A DNA stretch of 64,000 nucleotides from assembly GCF_042477335.2 (NCBI RefSeq), contig NC_091262.1, positions 72,526,001-72,590,000 of the forward strand. Reading direction: 5' to 3'. The notes below the pieces were generated by a model that saw only the letters and a program-made list of their open reading frames with translations, was not told the origin of the DNA and searched no databases. Of the stretch, positions 56,641-64,000 are shown one piece after another. The position numbers and the translations under genes were made by a program. The stretch's first letter is position 1; each line of letters opens with the position of its first letter. This DNA comes from Ovis canadensis. Its lineage: Eukaryota; Chordata; Mammalia; Artiodactyla; Bovidae.

Positions 56641-58111
56641 GGTTTCCCATGGCCACAACCCCCATCCATAGGTGACCTAGGGGGTTTTCCAAATGTCGCC
56701 TTATTGATATAACACAAAACACCTTTCTGGCACTCATCAGTTAGGAAAATCCAAGGGTTTTAGGATCTCTGTGCAGAACTGGCATGAAGATGAAATACAC
56801 ATATTTATTTGTATTAATCATAATGTCACAACCTCATTCAACACCCATTATCCACAGCCACAGACCAGCATGTTTTGAAGGTGATGTCTGGGTCTCCTCC
56901 TATCCCAGGGAGCACAAATATCCAAAAAACATTTGCTTTCTCTTGTATAGCTCATGCCCACCCCATGGGCTTGTGGAGAGGATCAGGAGATCTCCTGGAA
57001 TGGAAATCAACATGTAATCAGTATTCTCCATTTCTAGACTAGCACACATGTGTGAGAAGCCAGATGCATCTTTTTCATCTTCACTTTATGAATGAGGCTC
57101 AGGTGACCCCACCAGTGGTGGCAGAGCCGGCACTTAACCTCAAAGGCTCATGTATTTTTTTTTTTTTTCAGGCTCATGTATTTATGATGAAAATCTAATG
57201 GGTATACTTTCTTTTTCCCTGCCACTGATGGGAAGGTGTCAGTGTCCCTTCCACTTGGCTCTGTCTGAGCCCATGCTTGTGTCTTTCCCTTCCATCCATC
57301 TCAGGGCAGAGCTGAGTCCCTGCCTGGGGATGCAGAGCAATCTAGAACCCCCAGCAGCTGTGTTTCAGCTGGTGATAGGGCAGTGAGCTGGACCCTGCCT
57401 AGACCGGCAGGTTGGAATTCTTCCTAAGGTCTGGGATGCACTGGAGAATAGACGGCATTAGGGCAGCCCCAGCTGAAGACAGAGGGACCTGCCTTTAGGC
57501 CTGTGCTGGGCAGGTCTTCCAACCTGCTGGATTGTGTTTCCCCATCTATACCTTGGGGATAACGAGTCCCAGCTGCTTCCTTCAAGGACCAATTTTGAGG
57601 GTCAGACTAGGCGGTGATTACATCTAAAAACTCTAAAGAATAGGCAATGCTGAGGCATACGACTATCCTGCTTGGCTTGTGGCATACTCTTGTCCCCCTT
57701 GTGACAAGGTTGTCCTGACCTTTGGGCCTGTGGGGGTGCCCCTTCCTCTGCCCCCAGGGAGTGGACCCTGTTGGTTCCCATATGCACCAGTGAAATCTGC
57801 TCTGGGGTTTTAAGCTAGTTTGAACTGGGTCTCTGTCAACCAGAGTCCAGACTTATGTAACGACGGGCCACTTTTTTGTGAAATGATTGTATCTTAGGTG
57901 AATTCCCTGGACTCTCAGGAACTCCAAGTGGCCTATACTCCCCCAGAACGTCAGTGTTGGGAAGCATGCCACATTGCTTGCTCAAGGCTGTGAGCTCTTT
58001 AACCTTGGGTGGGAGGAATTCCGGCAGATCCCAGTGCTCTTTTCCTTGCAGAGGCATCCTACGCGAGTGCCATGGGCCCCAGCACTCCTCAGGGCTTGAG
58101 GAGGAATTTAG
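56641..58111. other. Intergenic, mostly unique
   Basis: Poly-T at 57,156-57,168. 57,780-57,880 ('gttttaagctagtttgaact', 'aaccagagtccagac') hints at an ERVL LTR end. No serpin exon signature seen. Confidence 0.45.
57065..57148 (-). mobile_element. MIR SINE fragment
   Basis: 'tttatgaatgaggctcaggt...gtggcagagccggcacttaa': reverse MIR core. Confidence 0.65.
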
Positions 58112-58778
58112 TGCCACATTCAGAAAATGAAGATCATGGCATCCGGTCCCATCACTTCATGGGAAATACATGGGGAAACAGTGGCTGACTTTATTTTCCT
58201 GGGCTCCAAAATCACTGCAGATGGTGATTGCAGCCGTGAAATTAAAAGACACTTACTCCTTGGAAGGAAAGTTATGACCAACCTAGACAGCATATTAAAA
58301 AGCAGAGACATTACTTTGCCAACAAAGGTCCATCTAGTCAAGGCCATGGTTTTTCCAGTGGTCTTGTATGGATGTGAGAGTTGGACTATAAAAAAGCTGA
58401 GCACCGAAGAACTGATCCTTTTAAACTGTGGTGTTGGAGAAGATTCTTGAGAGTCCCTTGGACAACAAGGAGATCCAACCAGTCCGTCCTAAAGGAAATC
58501 AGTCCTGGGTGTTCACAGGAGGGACTGATGTTGAAGCTGAAACTCCAATACTTTGGCTATCTGATGCGAAGAGCTGACTCATTGGAAAAGACCCTGATGC
58601 TGGGAAAGATTGAGGGCAGGAGGAGAAGGGGATGACAGAGGATGAGATGGTTGGATGGCATCACCGATGCGATGGACATGAGTTTTAGCAATCTCCGGGA
58701 GATAGTGAAGGACAGGGAAGCCTGGTGTGCTGCAGTCCATGGGGCTGCAGAGTCAGGCAGGACTGAGTGACTGAACAA
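58112..58778 (+). mobile_element. BovB LINE, ~670-bp 3' end
   Basis: From 'cagaaaatgaagatcatggc' (end of RT palm) to 'gactgagtgactgaac'. The frame is broken near 58,390. Confidence 0.94.
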
Positions 58779-58847
58779 GTCCTGTGTAGTCCGTCTGGTA
58801 TGATGTGGTGGGGGTTGGAGGAATAAGGAGAGCCTCTAAAGCCGACT

Positions 58848-58935
58848 TTGCCACTTGCCATGACCTTGAAAGAGATGACGAGCCTCTGAGCCTCAAGTTC
58901 TTCATCTGCACAAAGTGCCACACAGAAGAGCAGAG
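58848..58935 (+). mobile_element. MIR SINE
   Basis: 'tttgccacttgccatgacct', 'gagcctcaagttcttcatct': forward MIR core. Confidence 0.82.
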
Positions 58936-59089
58936 CAACTCCACTCTCACCATCACAGGGCTGCCACGAGGACTCAACAAGACCATGTTTGCATGGCTCC
59001 CCCCGGGGAGCCAGGCTTAGAGAAGATGCTCAGAGAGTCAGCAAACCTTGTCCCTTCCACCCGCACCTTCCTGTTGCCTTTAAACAGCT

Positions 59090-59235
59090 GATTTAACACT
59101 CTGATGTGAACCTCACAGCAACTCAAGGTATGTTTTGAGGAGGATATTGAGGATCAGAGAGGTGTGATGACTTCGCTAAAATCACACAGTCGGGAAGTGG
59201 CAGAGTCTAGATTTGATCCAAGCTCTTTAGACCCT
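59090..59235 (-). mobile_element. MIR SINE
   Basis: 'gatattgaggatcagagagg', 'aaaatcacacagtcgggaag': reverse MIR. Confidence 0.85.
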
Positions 59236-60640
59236 CAGGTCTGGCCTCATTCTGGGTGCTGGGCAATAATCGTGTCATTAATGGAATCTGTAGAAGCTGG
59301 AAGTCTCTAGGCAGAGAAAACTCAAGAGATGTGAGGCTTATTTTGGAAATGGTCTGATCTCCATCCATTATCTTCAGTTCTGTGAAATTGCACAGATGTG
59401 GCCCTTTTGACTTGAGTGGTATACATTTGATGTGACTCAAGCCTGTTCTTTAGCTGTGCACTCATCCCAGTGAGAAGCTAGATGGTGATCACTGGATTTG
59501 TGTAGGATGGGGCCGTACTTCTCCAGGACAAGTGTATTCCCATGAGAGTTTGGGGAGCTTGCTCCTTCAGGCTGGGGTCCAGCCAGGCCTTCTGACTGCA
59601 GCAGCCCTCCTGTAGGGCCTTGGGGGGTGGGAAGGAGCCATGTGACCCTCAATGAAAGGGACATCCTTTAACTGTGGCCTGGGAGCTGTGGTTTCCAGCC
59701 AGAGACCACAGGAAGGGTCCTGGAGTAGGAACATAGGAGCAAGACAAGTGGAAATATGGCCCCTGACACAGCGTAGCTAAGGGAGGGCCGGGGCAGGGGG
59801 ACTGGGGGTCGGCAGTCTGCTCTACTTCCCCTCCTGTGACTTCGGAATCATTGTCAGGACTTTCCAGAGCCATCCAGGGCACCTTGGCCACGTGATTAGG
59901 GAATACAAGAGGGCATAGGGTAAGTGGTCTTGTGGGGAGGAGGCTGACATCCTGGGGGAGTTTGAACAAGTGATATAGACCGGGACCTTCTCTTCATGGG
60001 GGAGATGATACCTGCCTCTAGGAATGGTATGTTTGAGGGTCCTGGCACAGAGACGGAGTGACAAGGTCCGAAATATGTGTTCCCAGCCAGCCTCATGGGA
60101 GAGGGCCCCTGCAAATACCAACCACAGCCTTTGGCAGGAGAGACCTGTGAGCGGTCAGTGTCCAAGCCTGGCTCAGGGATAAGGAGAGGACCCGATTCCT
60201 ATCTCTGCTGCTGGGGATGCTGCAGCCCAGTGTCCCCGTGTGAGCTGAAGGCTCTGGAAGCCGTGGCAGCCTGCAGCTGAGGGGCTCTAAGTGGGGGCCA
60301 CAGTGAGACCACTGGGGATGGGGCTGAGCAGGAGGACCCACTGGATGCTGGGTGGAGGTGGGGGCCACAGGCTGGATTCCGAGCCTGTGGGGTTTCCCCC
60401 TGGGGACCCCAGAGGAGACCGGAAAGCCTGGAGCTTTTCCGTAGTGACTGGGGAGAGGCAGGAACCTGTGGGATTCAGCCGACCTTTCAGCCTGGCCGAG
60501 CACAGGGTTGGGTAGCATAAATGCTAAGGCATCTTAATGCTGTGGACACACGAAGGAGGCCCATGGCCCAGATTCCACACACATCCTGGGGATGCAAAGA
60601 AAGACTCAGATGCAAGAGGACGGAGGGTTGACACGCCACA
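59236..60640. other. SERPINA1 3' flank, unique
   Basis: GC-richer DNA downstream of SERPINA1. No gene recognised; overlapping frames of 67-141 codons on both strands are a by-product of composition. Confidence 0.5.
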
Positions 60641-60667
60641 CACAAGCTCGGGCTAGGTCAGTCATCC

Positions 60668-60673
60668 TTTAAT
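60668..60673 (-). terminator. SERPINA1: SERPINA1 poly-A signal ATTAAA
   Basis: Reverse TTTAAT gives ATTAAA 60 bases after the stop codon, so the 3' UTR is only about 80 bases. The human gene also has a short 3' UTR and a non-canonical ATTAAA. Cleavage is expected near 60,645-60,660. Confidence 0.82.
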
Positions 60674-60732
60674 GCCATGGAGGGAAGAAGGGGACCTGGC
60701 CTGGGAGGGGAAAGCTGAACCCCGAGAGGCAC

Positions 60733-60924
60733 TTAGGCTTGGGTGGGATTCACCACCTTTCCCACGAAGAGGGGAGACTTGGTGTTTCTGTCGTAGAGGA
60801 TGCAGAGGAAGGGTCTGTTGAACTCGACATCTGGGGGAAGGGACATGGGGATAGCTTCCAGAAACGTGGACCCGGCAGCTTCTGTCCCTTTCTCGTCAAT
60901 GGTCAGCGCAGCCTTGTGGAGTGC
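60733..60924 (-). CDS. SERPINA1: Alpha-1-antitrypsin, last exon (exon 5)
   Basis: Encodes the final 63 residues of the secreted liver inhibitor of neutrophil elastase. It starts after CTTTCCCCCCTTCCAG in phase 0 ([15 protein letters not shown]), runs through the hinge GTEAAGSTF and the reactive site AIPMS, and ends GKVVNPTQA with TAA at 60733-60735. The P1 methionine codon is at 60844-60846 and P1' is serine, so the elastase-type specificity and the oxidation-sensitive methionine are conserved. The rest ([18 protein letters not shown]) forms strands s4B/s5B. No stop or frameshift. It differs slightly from the cattle sequence I remember (EAAGST versus EAVGST). Confidence 0.97.
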   Translation of the reverse strand, partial: ALHKAALTIDEKGTEAAGSTFLEAIPMSLPPDVEFNRPFLCILYDRNTKSPLFVGKVVNPTQA

Positions 60925-61732
60925 CTGGAAGGGGGGAAAGCAACGAGGCCGCGTGTGAGTGGAGACAGGCCCCCACCCAGACCTGGGAGCCAGGCGGGGA
61001 GGAGTGCCTTGCCCAGGGTGGGGCACGTGCTGGCCTCTCTCCCGGCCTCCTGTCCTTCCCCATCACTGTCTACCCAGCCCTGCAGGGGACACACAAGGGA
61101 TGCTCAAAAGGCCTCTGTCTGATCCATGAGGGTACCCCAGCCTTCCTGAGAAACAACCCATCACCTCGGGGGAGAGAGGATTTTCCTGCCCTCTGTCTCC
61201 TTGGCTCCCCTCTAATTTGTGGAACCAGATACGAAGCTCCTTGGGGAGCAGGACTTTGAGAGGTGCTTCCATGTACCTTGTTCCCACCCAAGTACTCCGT
61301 TCACAGTCACTGAACCGCAGCTGTTTTCTTGGGCACCTGTAATTCCCCTGAATAAACGGCATCTTTGGTTGAAATCACTCAGACTCAGTGATTCACCAGT
61401 AGTTCCCAGAGTCTCAGATGCAGGGGCCAAAGTGTCTTGGCAATCCCCGAGCCTAAGTCTCTCTCTGTAAGTAGGGGGTTATAGGGACCCAGAAAAGGGA
61501 AGTCCCCGCCAAGGATGAGACAGAGAGTAAGTGACACAACCTCGCGCCGAGCACGGGAGGCCACCTCCTCCCCTCCGTCAGCTGACCACACTGCTGTCGT
61601 GGTGGAGCGATGGCATTCCTCAGGGGCCTCAGTCTGCAGGCATGCCTGCGTCCCTCTGCCCCTTCCTCAGCCTCGCCCCAGAGTTGTGGCCCCGCGCGCA
61701 TTCTGCCCTACAGATGTCAGGGACACACTCAC
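60925..61732 (-). other. SERPINA1: SERPINA1 intron 4
   Basis: 808-bp intron with GTGAGT donor (61727-61732) and CAG acceptor. About 280 bases (61,040-61,325) are paralogous to serpin relic II at 48,805-49,117. No repeat was recognised inside. Confidence 0.9.
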
Positions 61733-61880
61733 CTTGGACACCATCAGAGGCTGTTCCTCGGTGATCCCTGAGAGGTCAGCCCCGTTGCTGAAGACCCTGT
61801 TGATGCCCAGTTCACCCAGGACAGTTTTCAGATCGTACGTTTCAGAAATGGACAGTTTGGGCAAATGTAAATTGGCAGAA
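61733..61880 (-). CDS. SERPINA1: Alpha-1-antitrypsin, exon 4
   Basis: 148 bp, exactly the usual length for this exon in clade A serpins. It encodes [18 protein letters not shown] (s6A and helix region), then [20 protein letters not shown] and [11 protein letters not shown], which lead to the hinge. The acceptor is TTTCATGACAG; the first base T completes an AG|T serine codon with exon 3. The donor is AAG|GTGAGT. Compared with remembered cattle P34955-type sequence it has several replacements in the [11 protein letters not shown] stretch and agrees better with the ovine protein. The frame is intact. Confidence 0.96.
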
Positions 61881-62855
61881 CTGTCATGAAAAAAAAAAGT
61901 CACAGAGTTGAAAGTGCTTCCTTTTCTGGTTGTTCTTTCCAGTTGGCGCCCTCTCCCCCTGCTCTCACACTTTGGTTTATTCCACTTTTAGTTCCTCTAT
62001 GCCCAGGGTCAGAGGATATTAGAATCAGAGCGATCCTCTTGTCCTGCAGAGCCTCTCAGGGGCCACCTCCTCTGAGAAGGCCTCCCGGAGGATCCGGGGT
62101 GTCCTCTGGAAGGACGGTACTCATTACTTCCCTGTAGGGTTTGGTCGCGCCCCCTAGACTGGGACTCGTCCAGGGCCAGTATCCCAGGGGACTGTGGGGT
62201 GTGGTGGCAGGCCCTGAGTGACATCTTTTGAGAGCGTGAGGAGTACTTCTCTGTATTTTCATCTTTGTTTTATGTTATACATGATAAAATTGCTCATCTG
62301 GGCCTGGGCATATTTGCAAACACAGAGACATGTACTGATACGGAGTGCATGATGGGGACCTGGTCGAACCACACTCGTCTAATGACAGAGGAATCAGAAC
62401 CAGCCTCAAACAGGTCCTGGAGTTTCCTGCTCTGGGCGTTGGCTTTTTCAGCCTCTCCAAGCATTTCTCCCCCTTCCCCCACCCTCATCCTGCCGTGGAC
62501 TTTTTAGCCGGTAATTCACACTCTATCCTGTAATCTACATTCAACTGCCCCCTTTGCCAGGAAGCCCATCCTCTTCTTTCTGGGTTTGCCAACAACATGT
62601 GTTGACATTGCTCTCCCGTGCACCAGGAAGGGGCAGTGTCCAGGCTGGGGAGGAAGTCCTCAAGGACAGGACTTTCCCTCCTCACCCCTGGGCACCAGCC
62701 CTCTCCTGAAGTCTGCCTGGTACCGCGTGCATGCATTCTGGCCTCTGTTGGAAGCAGACACACGGCGGTCATGGCTGTGGTCGGTGGGTCTATCCCCCCA
62801 CCCTCTGACCGGACCAGATGTGGCAGCTCCCGGGTCGGTCTGCTTGGGAGGTCAC
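61881..62855 (-). other. SERPINA1: SERPINA1 intron 3
   Basis: 975-bp intron with GTGACC donor and a T-rich acceptor. No named repeat seen. Plus-strand frames here (for example 62,618-63,175) run antisense into exon 3 and are not genes. Confidence 0.88.
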
Positions 62856-63126
62856 CTTGCATATTTCTTTTCCAGGAACTTGGCGAGGAGTTCGTTGTTG
62901 AGCTTGTCTTCCAGCTGCTGCAGTTTCCCGAGGTCGGGCAGGATGAAGCAGGCGGTGACGTTGCCCACGTAGTCCAGCAGCAGCACCCAGCTGGCGAGCT
63001 TGTCACAGTAGTGGAGGTCAAACATGCCCAGGCGGTTCATCATGGGCACCTTCACGGTGGTTTGCTCATTCACGTGGAAGTCCCTCTCCGTGGTGTGCTC
63101 GACCTCGAAGGGCTTCTCCCATTTTC
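62856..63126 (-). CDS. SERPINA1: Alpha-1-antitrypsin, exon 3
   Basis: 271 bp, the family's standard exon 3 length. It begins in phase 1 after CTTCTCTCCAG ([17 protein letters not shown]) and continues with [38 protein letters not shown] and [20 protein letters not shown] to KKYA plus AG of a split serine codon. It covers strands s3A, s4C, s3C, s1B-s3B and helix G/H. The sequon NVT sits where human A1AT carries its third N-glycan, and the cysteine in HYCDK matches the single human cysteine; a second cysteine (VTACF) is extra. The frame is intact. Exon 2 with the signal peptide lies beyond 64,000. Confidence 0.97.
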
Positions 63127-64000
63127 CTGGAGAGAAGAGATAGCGGACGTCAGCCAAGGGTGGGAGGAGGTTTAGTATCAGTGGGAGAATAAAGGGGCCT
63201 TGAGCCTCCTGGTGAGGCACTTCTCTCTGAGCCTCAGATTTGCGTGTGTGCTCGTGTCCGACTCTTTGCGACCCCATGAACTGTAGCCCACCAGGCTCTT
63301 CTGTCGATGGGATTCCCCAGGCAAGAATACTAGAGGGCTTTGCCATTTCCTTCTTCAGGGCAGCTTCCTGAGCCAGGGATCAAACCCACATCTCCTGTGC
63401 TCCTGTGCTCCTGCATTGGAAGGTGGATTCTTTACCCCTGAGCCACCTGGGAAGCCCCAAACCTCAGTTTTACCATCTGTAAAATGGGTCTAAAGTGAAA
63501 CAGCAGTCTACAGAAAAGACTTCTGGGGAGAATAATGCAAGGCTGGTATAGGATCCAGAATTTCAATTTCGTGGAGGCTCATGTGGTAGAGGAAGCATCT
63601 GAATCTTGGTCTTCCTGACTCCAAAGGTGTCACTACTTCCTCTGCGCTGCAGTTGTCAGAAGTGTGGTTCGGGGTTTGTTTTTCTGACTCTATTTTGGGA
63701 GGCACTGCATATCATACACCTCTCCCTGGTGGGAATTTGCAGTGCATGTTAGGTCATTTAGGGCTCTGAAAAGTCCTGCAGAGACTTTGTTTAATTCATA
63801 ATTCCCTAACCCTATTTGATCATAGGAAGTTTTAGTGGTCATGTGTGGAAAACTGAATAACACATGCAGAGATGCATGGCTATATCCCATTCTGTGCTGC
63901 CAGGAAAGTTAAGAACTGAGTGTTTGAGACTATTTTGAGGGTGATTCTGTGCAGAAAAGCTCAGACTGGTTATGCAACCTTACCTTTAAAGGATATGTAA
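63127..64000 (-). other. SERPINA1: SERPINA1 intron 2 (partial)
   Basis: At least 874 bases with one Bov-tA. No sign of exon 2 coding sequence before the window ends. Confidence 0.85.
63238..63461 (-). mobile_element. Bov-tA SINE in SERPINA1 intron 2
   Basis: Reverse full copy, 'cgtgtgtgctcgtgtccgac' to 'tgagccacctgggaagcccc', with a local 'ctcctgtgctcctgtgctcc' duplication. Confidence 0.94.

Noticed and set aside
62618..63175. 185-codon plus-strand frame
   Set aside because: It is the antisense of SERPINA1 exon 3 and its flanks.

Overview
This is chromosomal DNA of a ruminant, almost certainly a bovid. The interspersed repeats are BovB LINEs, Bov-tA/Bov-A2 SINEs, bovid L1 3' ends and the cetartiodactyl CHR-type SINE, over an older mammalian layer of MIR, L2, MLT1, Tigger and L1M. 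Real coding sequence is sparse, split by GT-AG introns, and all on the minus strand. It belongs to the clade A serpin cluster (human 14q32 counterpart). The SERPINA1 exons differ at several residues from the cattle alpha-1-antitrypsin I remember and look closer to the sheep form. The species call (sheep or goat rather than cattle) is therefore weak.

Layout. 1-16.7 kb: the 5' part of SERPINA6 (corticosteroid-binding globulin). The first coding exon (3,552-4,161) is intact. Exons 3-5 lie off the left edge. A candidate non-coding exon 1 and liver-type promoter lie near 16.48-16.73 kb. Between them, intron 1 is inflated by an old L1 (4.4-13.15 kb) that was split by a 6 kb pile of four BovB segments in alternating orientation. 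16.7-31 kb: intergenic repeats, including a well-bounded 1.66 kb solo LTR (17,739-19,397), a young BovB carrying a nested opposite BovB (21.45-23.27 kb) and a Tigger DNA transposon. 31.0-33.4 kb: a serpin pseudogene (relic I) with recognisable exons 2 and 5. 33.4-47.8 kb: intergenic, dominated by BovB, L1 and MLT1. 47.86-51.62 kb: a second, alpha-1-antitrypsin-like serpin pseudogene (relic II). Its exon 5 is cut by an L1, its exon 2 is cut by a BovB, and everything between is lost except part of intron 4. This is the slot where humans have SERPINA2. 51.6-60.6 kb: intergenic. 60.65-64 kb: the 3' half of SERPINA1 (exons 3, 4 and 5 with poly-A signal). Exon 2 and the promoter are beyond the right edge.

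The order SERPINA6 - relic I - relic II - SERPINA1, all transcribed right to left, fits birth-and-death evolution of a tandem serpin array. I see no CRISPR array, operon, rRNA, functional tRNA or unknown multigene system. The most useful observations are the two serpin relics, the candidate SERPINA6 exon 1/promoter and the nested retrotransposon histories that target-site duplications make readable. Repeat family names come from remembered consensus sequences, and repeat edges without a stated target-site duplication are good to roughly 10-30 bases.
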